The notes beneath the pieces were generated by a model. That model searched no databases, was not told the origin of the DNA, and saw only the letters and a list, made by a program, of their open reading frames with translations. From positions 1-22,250 of the forward strand of contig JAEZXF010000228.1 of assembly GCA_023419995.1 (NCBI GenBank): DNA of 22,250 nt. The letters are read 5' to 3'. Each line of letters opens with the position of its first letter. The stretch's first letter is position 1. Source of the stretch: Pseudomonadota bacterium (GTDB taxonomy: Bacteria; Pseudomonadota; Alphaproteobacteria; Rhizobiales; Rhizobiaceae). Shown piece by piece: positions 7,853 through 16,634 of the stretch. Made by a program: the position numbers and the translations under genes.

Positions 7853-8689
7853 TCAGTCGTTGCCCTTGACCAGCAGGTCCTGCGCCAGCGCGATCGCCGT
7901 GCGGCGGTCGGCCTCGTCGACGAGGGCGAAGGCCTCTTCCTGCATGCCGCGGATCCACGATCTGTCGGCCACGGGCGCGCGCTCCAGCGCGGCCGTCATC
8001 ATGGCGAGGCCGCGCACGGCCTTGCCGCTCTGGAACAGGAGATGGCCGAGCGTCGCCTGCGCACCGGCATGGCCCTTCTCGGCGGCGAGCTGGAACCAGC
8101 GGCTGGCCTGGCGCAGGTTGGACTTCACGCCGCCCTCGCCCGCCATCATCATCTTGCCCATCTCGAACTGGGCGTCCGGGTTGCGGTAGGTGGCGGCGGC
8201 GCGGATGTAGTAGTCCTGCGCCGCGGCGAGGTTGGGCTGCACGGGCGAGCCGGGAATGCCCGTGCGGGCATAGCCGCCGAGCGCCACGAGCGCGTCCGAG
8301 ACATAGCTCTCGTCGGGCGAGCCGGGCTCGACCTCCTGCGTGGCGATCGCCTGGTAGAACTTGAAGGCCTCGTAGTCGTTGCGCGTCACGCCGTCGCCCT
8401 GGGCGTACATGCGCGCGAGTTTCCAGCGCGCGCCGAGCTGGCCCTTGTCGGCGGCGTAGCGATAGGCCTCGACGGCCTGTTCCTTGTGGCCGCTCTTGTA
8501 GGCGGTGAAACCGAAGCGGAAGACGTCCCACGGGCTCTTCTGCTCGTCCGGGCTGCCGATGACCGACTGGTCGAGGGCGCGGGCGGGGTGGATGGCGATG
8601 GACAGCGTGCCGACGGCGACCGCGCAGAACATGCCCGCCGCCAGAAGGCGGCTCGTCGGTCTGTGGCTCGAAACGTCGTACACGGTCAT
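7853..8689 (-). CDS. exoR: ExoR-type Sel1-repeat periplasmic regulator
   Basis: 278 residues from the third of three in-frame ATGs (8695, 8692, 8689). I chose 8689 because AAGG lies 6 bases before it and abuts the first ATG. A signal peptide is visible (SRLLAAGMFCAVAVGTLSIAI, probable cleavage after HPARA near residue 38). The rest holds Sel1-like/TPR-type repeats at about 70-103, 152-190 and 191-225 (for example DAQFEMGKMMMAGEGGV). The segment SPDESYVSDALVALGGYARTGIPG resembles what I remember of rhizobial ExoR. In Sinorhizobium and Agrobacterium, ExoR binds the sensor kinase ExoS/ChvG in the periplasm and holds the ExoS-ChvI system off, controlling exopolysaccharide and motility. It lies downstream of ilvD with a 249-base gap, so probably has its own promoter. 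Another secreted Sel1-repeat protein is the alternative. Confidence 0.75.
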   Translation of the reverse strand: MTVYDVSSHRPTSRLLAAGMFCAVAVGTLSIAIHPARALDQSVIGSPDEQKSPWDVFRFGFTAYKSGHKEQAVEAYRYAADKGQLGARWKLARMYAQGDGVTRNDYEAFKFYQAIATQEVEPGSPDESYVSDALVALGGYARTGIPGSPVQPNLAAAQDYYIRAAATYRNPDAQFEMGKMMMAGEGGVKSNLRQASRWFQLAAEKGHAGAQATLGHLLFQSGKAVRGLAMMTAALERAPVADRSWIRGMQEEAFALVDEADRRTAIALAQDLLVKGND

Positions 8690-8817
8690 CATCATCCTTG
8701 CCGCGGGCGGTGCGGCCTGCTCTCCCGCCGGACACCTCTCGCGGGCGTCCTCTGCAGGAGGCTATCGAGGTGCTCCGGGTTTATGGCGGGAAGTGGGCAA
8801 TCGGCCATAGCACGGAA

Positions 8818-8849
8818 GCAACACTCGACGGATGTCGTGCCAGTGTTGC
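8818..8849. other. Long inverted repeat upstream of exoR
   Basis: Arms GCAACACT (8818-8825) and AGTGTTGC (8842-8849) are perfectly complementary. Inside lies a second CGAC-GGAT-GTCG hairpin (8826-8837) with a four-base bulge (8838-8841). It lies in the 249-base ilvD-exoR gap, about 130 bases before the exoR start. No U-run follows on either strand, so it may be a regulatory site or RNA structure. Confidence 0.5.
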
Positions 8850-8859
8850 CGAATCGCCA

Positions 8860-8895
8860 CAACGAAACGCCCGCCTCGGAAGACCGGCGACGGGC
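8860..8895 (-). terminator. Probable terminator after ilvD
   Basis: On the minus strand GCCCGTC (8895-8889) pairs with GGCGGGC (8875-8869), with one G-U pair, and GTTTCGTTG follows. It starts 44 bases after the ilvD stop. It would separate ilvD from exoR. Confidence 0.55.
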
Positions 8896-8938
8896 GCAAC
8901 GCACGTTCTGGAAAACGGGTCCGGCGAGCGAGCGCCGC

Positions 8939-10774
8939 CTATTCGGGCAGGACGCGCACGGCTCCCTTGTCGGCGCTGGCGGCGAAGGCGGCATAGGCCT
9001 TCAGCGCCGTGGTCACATTGCGCTTGCGCGGCGCGGCCGGTTTCCAGCCCAGCCTGTCCTGTTCGGCGCGACGCGCGGCCAGTTCGCTGTCGGAGATGCG
9101 CAGGCTGATGCTGCGGCCGGGAATGTCGATGTCGATGATGTCGCCGCTGCGGACAAGGCCGATCGCCCCGCCCTGCGCCGCTTCCGGCGAGGCGTGGCCG
9201 ATGGAAAGGCCGGAGGTGCCGCCGGAGAAGCGCCCGTCGGTCAGAAGGGCGCAGGTGGCGCCCAGCCCCTTCGACTTGAGGTAGCTCGTCGGGTAGAGCA
9301 TCTCCTGCATGCCTGGCCCGCCCTTGGGGCCTTCGTAGCGGATGACCACGACGTCGCCCGCCTTGACCTCGTTGCCGAGGATGCCCTTCACCGCCGCGTC
9401 CTGGCTTTCGAACACGACGGCCGGGCCGGAGAATTTCAGGATGGACTCATCGACGCCCGCCGTCTTCACGACGCAGCCGTCGAGCGCGATGTTCCCCTTC
9501 AGCACGGCAAGACCGCCGTCCTTGGAGAACGGGTGCTCGACGGAACGGATGACGCCGCTCACGCCGTCCGTGTCCAGCTCGTCCCAGCGGCGATCCTGGC
9601 TGAAGGCGGTCTGCGACGGCACGCCGCCCGGTGCCGCGCGGAAGAACTCACGGATGCTCTCGCTGTTGGTGCGGGTGATGTCCCAGCGGTCGATTGCCTC
9701 GCCCAGCGTGGCGGCATGGACGGTCGGCGTGTCGCGATGGATCAGGCCGCCCCGGTCGAGCTCGCCGAGAATGCGCATGATGCCGCCAGCGCGGTGGACG
9801 TCCTCCATGTGGACGTCCGCCTTGGCCGGCGCCACCTTCGACAGGCACGGCACCTTGCGCGACAGCGCGTCGATATCGTCCATGTCGAAGTCTATGCCGC
9901 CCTCATAGGCGGCCGCCAGAATGTGCAGCACCGTGTTGGTCGAGCCGCCCATGGCGATATCGAGCGACATGGCGTTCTCGAACGCCTTGCGATTGGCCAC
10001 GTTGCGCGGCAGCACGCTCTCGTCGTCCTGCTCGTAGTAGCGCTGTGCGAGGTCGACGATGAGGTGCCCGGCCTCCACGAACAGGCGCTTGCGGTCGGCG
10101 TGGGTGGCGAGCGTCGAGCCGTTGCCCGGCAGCGACAGGCCCAGCGCCTCGGTCAGGCAATTCATCGAGTTGGCCGTGAACATGCCCGAGCACGAGCCGC
10201 AGGTCGGACAGGCCGAGCGCTCGATGACCTTGACGTCCTCGTCGGAGATCTTGTCGTCGGCGGCCGCGACCATGGCGTCGACGAGGTCGAGCGCGTGGGT
10301 CTTGCCGCCCAGCACCACCTTGCCCGCCTCCATCGGCCCGCCCGAGACGAACACCGACGGGATGTTGAGGCGCAGCGACGCCATCAGCATGCCGGGGGTG
10401 ATCTTGTCGCAGTTGGAGATGCAGACCATGGCGTCGGCGCAGTGGGCGTTGACCATGTACTCGACGCTGTCGGCGATGATCTCGCGCGACGGCAGCGAAT
10501 AGAGCATGCCGTCATGGCCCATGGCGATGCCGTCGTCGACGGCGATGGTGTTGAACTCCTTGGCGACGCCGCCCGCCGCCTCGATCTCGCGCGCCACGAG
10601 CTGGCCGAGGTCCTTGAGGTGGACGTGGCCGGGCACGAACTGGGTGAAGGAGTTGACGACGGCGATGATGGGCTTGCCGAAATCGCCGTCCTTCATGCCG
10701 GTGGCGCGCCAGAGGCCGCGCGCGCCCGCCATGTTGCGTCCGTGGGTGGTCGTGCGGGAGCGATAGGGGGGCAT
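8939..10774 (-). CDS. ilvD: Dihydroxy-acid dehydratase
   Basis: Fe-S enzyme that dehydrates 2,3-dihydroxy acids to 2-keto acids in valine, isoleucine and leucine synthesis. The protein is 611 residues from ATG 10774 ([21 protein letters not shown]), the usual start; the frame back to 10828 needs a TTG start and is not family sequence. Cluster and metal ligands are visible: D81, C122 in VCISNCDK with K124, and C195 in [12 protein letters not shown]. At residue 49 it has Gly (FVPGHVHL) as in E. coli IlvD rather than the third Cys found in the oxygen-stable [2Fe-2S] group, so an oxygen-sensitive [4Fe-4S] type is inferred. It lies 95 bases downstream of valS on the same strand with a stable hairpin between them, and ends before a probable terminator. 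Confidence 0.97.
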   Translation of the reverse strand: MPPYRSRTTTHGRNMAGARGLWRATGMKDGDFGKPIIAVVNSFTQFVPGHVHLKDLGQLVAREIEAAGGVAKEFNTIAVDDGIAMGHDGMLYSLPSREIIADSVEYMVNAHCADAMVCISNCDKITPGMLMASLRLNIPSVFVSGGPMEAGKVVLGGKTHALDLVDAMVAAADDKISDEDVKVIERSACPTCGSCSGMFTANSMNCLTEALGLSLPGNGSTLATHADRKRLFVEAGHLIVDLAQRYYEQDDESVLPRNVANRKAFENAMSLDIAMGGSTNTVLHILAAAYEGGIDFDMDDIDALSRKVPCLSKVAPAKADVHMEDVHRAGGIMRILGELDRGGLIHRDTPTVHAATLGEAIDRWDITRTNSESIREFFRAAPGGVPSQTAFSQDRRWDELDTDGVSGVIRSVEHPFSKDGGLAVLKGNIALDGCVVKTAGVDESILKFSGPAVVFESQDAAVKGILGNEVKAGDVVVIRYEGPKGGPGMQEMLYPTSYLKSKGLGATCALLTDGRFSGGTSGLSIGHASPEAAQGGAIGLVRSGDIIDIDIPGRSISLRISDSELAARRAEQDRLGWKPAAPRKRNVTTALKAYAAFAASADKGAVRVLPE

Positions 10775-10805
10775 GGCGTTTCCAGACCTTTTGGCTTTTC
10801 CAGTG

Positions 10806-10857
10806 TTTGAAATAGCTAATAACGACAATGGGCGGGCCTGTCAGCGCCCGCCCATTG
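10806..10857 (-). terminator. 12-bp hairpin between valS and ilvD (terminator or attenuator)
   Basis: Perfect 12-bp arms CAATGGGCGGGC (10826-10837) and GCCCGCCCATTG (10846-10857) with an 8-base loop. It begins 12 bases after the valS stop. On the minus strand the hairpin is followed by TCGTTATTAGCTATTT, U-rich but without a clean run. It may end valS or attenuate read-through into ilvD. Confidence 0.6.
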
Positions 10858-10869
10858 GGTCAGGGCTTG

Positions 10870-13653
10870 TCAGCCGGCGTCGCGCAGGCGCGCCAGCGCC
10901 GCCTCCAGCCGCGCGTGGGCCTCCTGCAGCTCAGCCTGCTTCTCGCGCTCGGTTTCGACCACTTCGGGGGCGGCCTTGGCGACGAATTGCGGGTTGCCGA
11001 GCTTCTTCTCGATGCGGCCGATCTCGTCGGCGTTCTTCGAAAGCTCCTTCTCCAGGCGGGCGGCCTCCGCCTTGAGGTCGATCAGCTCGCCGAGCGGCAG
11101 GCACGCCGTGGCCTCGCCGGTGACGATCTGGGCCGACCCCCTGGGCGCGGCGTCGCCGAAGCCGACCTCGCCGGTGCGGGCAAGGCGGCGGATCGCCGGC
11201 TCGTGGCGCGCCACGCGCTCGCGCGTCGCGGCGCTCGCGCCGACAAGCACCAGCGGCGCGGTGGCCGAGGGCGGCACGTTCATCTCCGAGCGGACCGAGC
11301 GGATGCCGGAGACGAGGTCGATCAGCCAGTTGATCTCGCTTGCCGCCTCGGCGTCCTCGAAGTCCGGCACCGGCCAGGCCGCATGGCACAGCAGCGTCTC
11401 GCGCGGGCTGCCGTCGCCGGAGGTCTGCGCCCACAGCTCCTCGGTCATGAACGGCATCATCGGATGCAGGAGCTTGAAGATCTCGTCGAGCACATGGGCC
11501 ATCGCGGCGCGGCTCTCGGCCTTGGCCGCCTCGTCCTCGCCCGCGAACACCGGCTTCAGGAGCTCGACATACCAGTCGCAGACGAGGTTCCAGACGAAGC
11601 GGTAGGCCGCGGCCGACGCCTCGTTGAAGCGGAAGCCGGTGATGCCGGAGGTGATCTCGGCCGTGGCGCGGGAAAGCTCGGTCAGCGCCCAGCGGTTGAC
11701 CGTCAGCTTGGCGTCCTCCGGGCGGAAGGACGGATCGCGCCTCACGCCGTTCATCTCGGCGAAGCGGGTCGCGTTCCACAGCTTGGTGCCGAAGTTGCGA
11801 TAGCCGGCGACGCGCGCCGGATCGAGCTTCACGTCGCGCCCCTGCGCCGCCATGATCGCCAGCGTGAAGCGCAGCGCGTCCGCGCCGTACTCCTCGATCA
11901 GCTCCAGCGGGTCGATGACGTTGCCCTTGGACTTCGACATCTTGGCGCCGTGCTTGTCGCGCACCAGCGCGTGCACGTAGACGGTGTGGAACGGCTCCTC
12001 CTTCATGAAGTGGAGGCCCATCATCATCATGCGGGCGACCCAGAAGAAGATGATGTCGAAGCCGGTGACCAGCACGTCGGTCTGGTAGTAGGTGTCCAGC
12101 TCCTTGGTCTTCTGCGGCCAGCCGAGCGTCGAGAACGGCCACAGCGCCGAGGAGAACCAGGTGTCGAGCACGTCCTCGTCGCGGGTGAGGATGTCGCCCG
12201 GCTCGAAGTTCTCCAGCTTGTCCTCGACCCACGCCTTCCACGGCCCCTCGAGCGCGAGATAGTACTCGACCGCCTCGTCGAGCGCCTCCTTCTCGGTCTT
12301 GGCGACGAAGACGTGGCCGTCCGGCCCGTACCAGGCCGGGATCTGGTGGCCCCACCACAGCTGGCGCGACACGCACCATGGCTGGATGTTCTCCATCCAC
12401 TCGAAATAGGTCTTTTCCCAGTTCTTGGGCACGAAGTTGGTGCGCCCCTCGCGGACCGAGGCGATGGCCGGCTTCGCCAGCGTCGCGGCGTCGACATACC
12501 ACTGGTCGGTCAGGAACGGCTCGATCGGCACGCCGCCGCGGTCGCCGTGCGGCACCATGTGGCGGTGCGGCTCGACCTTGGCGAGGAACCCGCCCTCCTC
12601 CATGATCGCGACGACCAGCTTGCGCGCCTCGAAGCGGTCGAGGCCGTGAAGCTGCTCCCAGACGGCCTCGCGCTGACTCGTTTTCTCAACGCCTTCGAGG
12701 AAGTCCTCGTTGTCCTTGATGTTTATCGTCGCGTCGACGTTGAGCACGTTGATCTGCGCGAGGTCGTGGCGCTTGCCGACCACGAAATCGTTGAAGTCGT
12801 GCGCGGGCGTGATCTTGACCGCGCCGGTGCCCTTCTCCGGATCGGAATACTCGTCGGCGACGATCGGGATGCGGCGGCCGACGATCGGCAGCACGGCGTT
12901 CCTGCCGACGAGGGCGGTGTAGCGCTCGTCGTCCGGGTGGACGGCGACGCCGGTGTCGCCCAGCATCGTCTCGGGCCGCGTCGTGGCGACGGTGATGTAG
13001 GTCGCCGGGTCGAGCGGATCGTAGGTGGCGCCCTCGACGGGATAGCGGAAGTGCCAGAGGTTGCCGTCCAGCTCGACCTGCTCGACCTCGAGGTCGGAGA
13101 TCGCGGTCAGGAGCTTCGGATCCCAGTTGACCAGCCGCTTGTCCTTGTAGATCAGCCCTTCCTTGTAGAGCGTGACGAAGACCTCGAGCACGGCGGCCGA
13201 CAGCCCCTCGTCCATGGTGAAGCGCTCGCGCGCCCAGTCGCAGGACGCGCCGAGCCGCTTCAGCTGGTTGAAGATCATGCCGCCGGATTCGGCCTTCCAC
13301 TCCCAGACCTTGTCGATGAACTCCTCGCGCGTCAGGTCGCGGCGGTGGATCTGCTTCTCGGCCAGCTGGCGCTCGACCACCATCTGCGTCGCGATGCCGG
13401 CATGGTCCATGCCCGGCTGCCACAGCACGTTCCTGCCGCGCATGCGCTCGAACCGGACCATGATGTCCTGCAGCGTGTTGTTGAGCGCGTGGCCCATGTG
13501 CAGCGAGCCGGTGACGTTGGGCGGCGGGATGACGATGGCGAACGGGTCGGCGCCCGGCTGCGAGCCCGCTCCGGCGGCGAATGCGTCCGCTTCCTCCCAG
13601 GCCTTGGCGATCCTGGGTTCGACGGCCTTGGCGTCGTAGGTCTTGTCGAGCAT
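10870..13653 (-). CDS. valS: Valyl-tRNA synthetase
   Basis: Class I synthetase that charges tRNA-Val and edits mischarged Thr. The protein is 927 residues, a usual length. The HIGH motif is HMGH at 52-55 within PPPNVTGSLHMGHALNNTLQD, the KMSKS loop is at 571-575 (GAKMSKSKGNVIDPLELI), the CP1 editing domain lies between them with TTRPETMLGDTGVAVHPDD, and RQLWWGHQIPAWYG is present. The anticodon-binding domain leads into a C-terminal coiled coil (about 855-927; LKAEAARLEKELSKNADEI), the ValRS tRNA-binding arm. The start at ATG 13653 (MLDKTYDAKAVEPRI) fits the family. A promoter candidate lies 36 bases upstream, and the terminator of the preceding gene separates it from that gene. The 1016-codon plus-strand frame across it is an antisense shadow. 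Confidence 0.97.
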   Translation of the reverse strand: MLDKTYDAKAVEPRIAKAWEEADAFAAGAGSQPGADPFAIVIPPPNVTGSLHMGHALNNTLQDIMVRFERMRGRNVLWQPGMDHAGIATQMVVERQLAEKQIHRRDLTREEFIDKVWEWKAESGGMIFNQLKRLGASCDWARERFTMDEGLSAAVLEVFVTLYKEGLIYKDKRLVNWDPKLLTAISDLEVEQVELDGNLWHFRYPVEGATYDPLDPATYITVATTRPETMLGDTGVAVHPDDERYTALVGRNAVLPIVGRRIPIVADEYSDPEKGTGAVKITPAHDFNDFVVGKRHDLAQINVLNVDATINIKDNEDFLEGVEKTSQREAVWEQLHGLDRFEARKLVVAIMEEGGFLAKVEPHRHMVPHGDRGGVPIEPFLTDQWYVDAATLAKPAIASVREGRTNFVPKNWEKTYFEWMENIQPWCVSRQLWWGHQIPAWYGPDGHVFVAKTEKEALDEAVEYYLALEGPWKAWVEDKLENFEPGDILTRDEDVLDTWFSSALWPFSTLGWPQKTKELDTYYQTDVLVTGFDIIFFWVARMMMMGLHFMKEEPFHTVYVHALVRDKHGAKMSKSKGNVIDPLELIEEYGADALRFTLAIMAAQGRDVKLDPARVAGYRNFGTKLWNATRFAEMNGVRRDPSFRPEDAKLTVNRWALTELSRATAEITSGITGFRFNEASAAAYRFVWNLVCDWYVELLKPVFAGEDEAAKAESRAAMAHVLDEIFKLLHPMMPFMTEELWAQTSGDGSPRETLLCHAAWPVPDFEDAEAASEINWLIDLVSGIRSVRSEMNVPPSATAPLVLVGASAATRERVARHEPAIRRLARTGEVGFGDAAPRGSAQIVTGEATACLPLGELIDLKAEAARLEKELSKNADEIGRIEKKLGNPQFVAKAAPEVVETEREKQAELQEAHARLEAALARLRDAG

Positions 13654-13688
13654 GGGAAAAATCCGAATTTTCGGGCAGTTGTGCCGGG

Positions 13689-13717
13689 TGTAAACCGGAA
13701 CGGGGGGACCAAGTCAA
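13689..13717 (-). promoter_or_regulatory. Candidate promoter of valS
   Basis: On the minus strand TTGACT (13717-13712, five of six to consensus) is followed after exactly 17 bases by TTTACA (13694-13689, a weak -10). A start near 13682 would leave a leader of about 28 bases before the valS ATG. Confidence 0.45.
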
Positions 13718-13744
13718 CTGCGCGGGCGCGGACCCGCCCTCCCC

Positions 13745-13774
13745 GAACGAAAACGCCGCCCCGGAAGGCGGCGT
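13745..13774 (-). terminator. Rho-independent terminator of the PEBP-like gene
   Basis: Perfect 8-bp stem ACGCCGCC (13753-13760) / GGCGGCGT (13767-13774) with a 6-base loop. On the minus strand it is followed by TTTTCGTTCG. It lies 26 bases after the stop of the PEBP-like gene and ahead of the valS promoter candidate. Confidence 0.8.
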
Positions 13775-13799
13775 CCACGCATCGGCCAGGCCGGAAGGT

Positions 13800-14177
13800 T
13801 CAGGGGAAGCGCTTGCGGACCTGGGCCTTGGCCAGCACCTTGCCCTTGGCGTCGAGCGCCTCGGCGCTGATCTGGTAGGTGTGCGTGCTCGGCGGGCAAG
13901 GCCCGGTATAGCGGAAGGCGCCGTAGGGCAGCGACGTCTTGCCGTCGAACGACACCGTGCTGCCGCCGTGCTGGTAGTTCGGCGCGTTGAGGTCGACCAT
14001 CCTGAACCGGATCTTGGCGGTGCCGTTCGGCACCTTCGTCAGCTTGATCGGCGGCGACTTGCTGTCGAAGCATTTCTTGGTCGGGCCCCAGTCGAAGCTC
14101 AGCCCGAACGCCTGCGCCGGCGAAGCCAGCGCCGCCATGCCCGCCGTCAACACGATCAATCCCGCGATATTCTTCAT
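13800..14177 (-). CDS. Secreted PEBP-like (YbhB/YbcL-type) protein
   Basis: 125 residues from ATG 14177 (MKNIAGLIVLTAGMAAL); a GTG at 14183 would add two residues. A signal peptide is clear, with cleavage expected after ASPAQA at residue 23, so the product is periplasmic or secreted. The mature part has SPPIKLTKVPNGTAKIRFRMVDLNAP and YGAFRYTGPCPPSTHTYQISAEALDAKG, which resemble the ligand-binding strands of phosphatidylethanolamine-binding protein (PEBP) relatives, although shorter than YbhB (about 160). Two Cys (36 and 94) could form a disulfide. It is a single-gene unit between popZ and valS, with its own terminator. The function of these secreted PEBP-like proteins is not established; the family call rests on motif resemblance. 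Confidence 0.75.
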   Translation of the reverse strand: MKNIAGLIVLTAGMAALASPAQAFGLSFDWGPTKKCFDSKSPPIKLTKVPNGTAKIRFRMVDLNAPNYQHGGSTVSFDGKTSLPYGAFRYTGPCPPSTHTYQISAEALDAKGKVLAKAQVRKRFP

Positions 14178-14227
14178 GCCCACCGTCCCGTTGCCATTGA
14201 GAATGACGCGACGTTAGGCAGGAATTA

Positions 14228-14239
14228 TTGATGCATCAA
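14228..14239. promoter_or_regulatory. 12-bp perfect palindrome upstream of PEBP-like gene
   Basis: TTGATGCATCAA reads the same on both strands and lies in an AT-rich pocket between popZ and the PEBP-like gene, 51 bases before the latter's ATG. It could be an operator, but no consensus is recognised. Confidence 0.3.
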
Positions 14240-14249
14240 GCAAATATGC

Positions 14250-14933
14250 TCAGCCGCCGCGGGCGACGCGCTCGATTTCCTCGCGCACCAGCTTCTCGAC
14301 CAGCATCGGGAGGTTGTTGTCGAGCCAGTCCTGCAGCATCGGCCGCAGCATGTCCTCGGCCATCTCGTCGAAGGAGCGGCGGCGGCTGGCCGCGAACGCC
14401 TCGGACAGCTCGCCGAAGGCGGCGGCGACCTGGCGGCCGGCCTGGTCGGAGATCAGCGCCTGCCGGCTTTCCGCCGCGACGGCCTCGGCGAGGCTGGAGG
14501 AAACCGGATGCACCGGCGCTGCCGGTTCCGGCGCGTGCCCGCCGAAGACGGACGGCTCCGCCCGCTCCTCGGCATGGAACGCGGGAACTTCATCGAGGGC
14601 GGAGGGCGACGCGTCGCTCTCGCCGCCGAGGTCGCCATGCGCACCCGCATCGTGGAGGTAGCGCAAGGGCTCGTGCTCGACGGGAGCCGGAGCTTCCTCT
14701 TCATGGTCCGGCTGCAGGGCCGGCTCGTCCGCGGGCGGCGCGCCGAACTCGGCCCGGAACGCATCCACGTCGTGCTGGATTTCGGGGGCGGCGACGGGCG
14801 CGGCGGAAATCTCGGCCGCTTCGGCCTCGTCCAGCGGACGGCGCGCCGTGTCGCTGTCCTCGATGATCCGGCGGATCGACGCCAGAATCTCTTCCATCGA
14901 GGGTTCGCGCTGTGCGCTGCCTGCCTGAGCCAT
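14250..14933 (-). CDS. popZ: Polar organizing protein PopZ (DUF2497 family)
   Basis: PopZ forms a polymeric matrix at the cell pole and anchors the chromosome origin through ParB, plus other polar factors, in alphaproteobacteria. The 227-residue product starts at ATG 14933 (MAQAGSAQREPSMEEILASI); an earlier in-frame start at 14975 lacks family similarity. The architecture matches PopZ: N-terminal helix MEEILASIRRIIEDSD at 13-28, a long acidic, Pro- and Ala-rich disordered linker (about 30-140), then conserved C-terminal oligomerisation helices including SFDEMAEDMLRPMLQDWLDNN and LVREEIERVARGG at 187-227. The AT-poor upstream gap (14934-15100) shows no clear promoter. The order tolC-popZ-valS agrees with what I recall from other rhizobia. 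Confidence 0.88.
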   Translation of the reverse strand: MAQAGSAQREPSMEEILASIRRIIEDSDTARRPLDEAEAAEISAAPVAAPEIQHDVDAFRAEFGAPPADEPALQPDHEEEAPAPVEHEPLRYLHDAGAHGDLGGESDASPSALDEVPAFHAEERAEPSVFGGHAPEPAAPVHPVSSSLAEAVAAESRQALISDQAGRQVAAAFGELSEAFAASRRRSFDEMAEDMLRPMLQDWLDNNLPMLVEKLVREEIERVARGG

Positions 14934-15100
14934 GATTGCAACCACGCCTTCTTCGATTCCGCCTGCCGGCGCCACTCAAAACTCGCAGCGGCACCGAATC
15001 GAGAATGACAGGCTAGACGAGGCCGCTACCCGCGCGAAGCCCTCGCCCGACAAAGTCGCAACTTTCGCACAAGATTGGACCGCCCCGGCGGAGCGCCGCG

Positions 15101-16471
15101 TCAGCGCCCGTCGGGGGTCTTGGTGCCGACCCACTTGTCCTTGACGGCGTCGTAGTGCTCCTGCGGGTCGTAGTTGGCGACGTTGAGGCCGAGGCGCTGC
15201 GGCGACAGCCGGCCCATCGCCGACAGGATGGCGTAGCTCGCCGCCACCACGTCGCGCTCGGCGCTGGCGAGGTTGATCTGCGCAGTGATGACGTCGGCCT
15301 GCGCGTTGAGCACGTCGAGCGTGGTCCGCTGGCCGACGTTGCGCTCCTCGATCACGCCGTTGAGGGCGAGCTGCGCGGCAGAGACCAGCTCGCGCCCGGC
15401 GGCCACGACCTCGCGCGCCGCCACGTACTGCGTCCATGCCGAGGTGACGGCGGCGCGGACCTGGTCGCGCGCCACGTCGACCTCGATGCGCGCCTGGCCG
15501 AGTGATTCCTTGGACTGGCGGACCTGCGCCGAGGCGAGGCCACCCTGGTAGATCGGGATCGTCAGGCTGAGGCCGATGGAGGCGGCGTCGGACGAGCCGT
15601 CGCTCGCCGCGCCCATGCCGACGCCCGGCAGCGTGTTGCGGTAGGAATGCGTCACCCCGGCCTGCGCGCTGACCTGCGGCAGCAGCGAGCCTTCGCGGGA
15701 CTTCACCTGGAACGACGCGGCATCGACCATATGCAGCGTCGCCTTGATGGCCGGATGCTCGCCCAGCGCAACGCCGAGCGCCGCGTCCATGCCGGCCGGC
15801 AGCAGCTTGGCCACCGGCGCGGCGGCATCGAGCCGGCCCGGCTTGTCGCCGACGAGCTGGAGATAGGCGGCCTCGCTGGCCAGAACCTGGGCCCGCGCCG
15901 CGCTGAGCTGGGCCACGGCGGCGGCCTGCTGCGCCTGCGCCTGCGCGACGTCGGTGCGCGTGCCCTCGCCCACCTCGAAGCGCGAGCTGGCCGCGCGGAC
16001 CTGCTCGCTCAGGAACTCGAGGTTGCGCGAGCGGAAGGTCGCGATCTGGCGGTCGCGCCGCACGTCGACATAGGCGGCGGCGGCGTTGAAGAGGATGTTC
16101 TGCTCGGTATTGCGCAGGCTCTCGTTCGACGCCCGCACCTGCGCCTCGGCGGCGCGAACGTTGTTCAGCGTCTGAAACCCGTCGAACAGAGACTGCCTGA
16201 TCTCGACGCCGAACGAGCCGGCGGTGATTCGGCTGCTGTCGTTGGATGTGTAGCTCAGGCTGCCGGCCGCGCCGATATAGGGGCGCCACCCGGACTTGGC
16301 GATCGCCACGTTCTCGTCGGTGACGCGCACTCCGGCGCGGGCCGAATTCATGCTGGAGTTGTTCTGGTATGCGCGGGCAAGGGCGCCCTGGATGGTTTCC
16401 GCCATGGATGGCTGCGAGAGCGCAAGCACCCCCGACATTGCGACCGCGGCGTAGAAACCTTTGCGAATCAT
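15101..16471 (-). CDS. tolC: TolC-family outer-membrane efflux/secretion channel
   Basis: Outer-membrane trimeric channel used by type I secretion and RND efflux. The protein is 456 residues from ATG 16471 (MIRKGFYAAVAMSG), with a signal peptide cut near residue 24 (QPSMA|ETIQ). The AAGAGGTGGG upstream gives a ribosome site; the frame to 16528 is not family sequence. Two homologous halves of the OEP fold are visible, each with a beta-strand segment and long Ala/Gln-rich helices (AQAQQAAAVAQLSAARAQVL; VGQRTTLDVLNAQADVITAQ). The FDGFQTLNNVRAAEAQVRAS and YQGGLASAQVRQSKE segments are typical of the family. No membrane-fusion or inner-membrane partner is encoded nearby, as is usual for a shared housekeeping TolC. 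An inverted repeat lies about 165 bases upstream. Confidence 0.93.
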   Translation of the reverse strand: MIRKGFYAAVAMSGVLALSQPSMAETIQGALARAYQNNSSMNSARAGVRVTDENVAIAKSGWRPYIGAAGSLSYTSNDSSRITAGSFGVEIRQSLFDGFQTLNNVRAAEAQVRASNESLRNTEQNILFNAAAAYVDVRRDRQIATFRSRNLEFLSEQVRAASSRFEVGEGTRTDVAQAQAQQAAAVAQLSAARAQVLASEAAYLQLVGDKPGRLDAAAPVAKLLPAGMDAALGVALGEHPAIKATLHMVDAASFQVKSREGSLLPQVSAQAGVTHSYRNTLPGVGMGAASDGSSDAASIGLSLTIPIYQGGLASAQVRQSKESLGQARIEVDVARDQVRAAVTSAWTQYVAAREVVAAGRELVSAAQLALNGVIEERNVGQRTTLDVLNAQADVITAQINLASAERDVVAASYAILSAMGRLSPQRLGLNVANYDPQEHYDAVKDKWVGTKTPDGR

Positions 16472-16634
16472 AGACACAACCCACCTCTTGCGCACAGGAC
16501 AGGCCCGCCTCGCAGCACCATATCCCAACTGTTCTCTGCCGGAAACCGGCGGGCGAAAACCCTCGCGACGGCGCAGCTGAACGCGGGCCGCTCATCCTCG
16601 CAGGCGAACGCTACACGATTTCCGGGTGGGCGGC

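Noticed and set aside
8042..10810. 922-codon plus-strand open frame
   Set aside because: It runs antisense through exoR and ilvD, both well supported, and has no recognisable protein features.
10828..13878. 1016-codon plus-strand open frame
   Set aside because: It is antisense to valS, whose motifs and length are complete. The translation is Arg/Leu/Val/Asp/His-rich with no domain, a normal shadow in high-GC DNA.
15052..15065. Inverted repeat AAAGT-CGCA-ACTTT between tolC and popZ
   Set aside because: Arms of only 5 bp with no following U-run and no link to a start site; likely chance.
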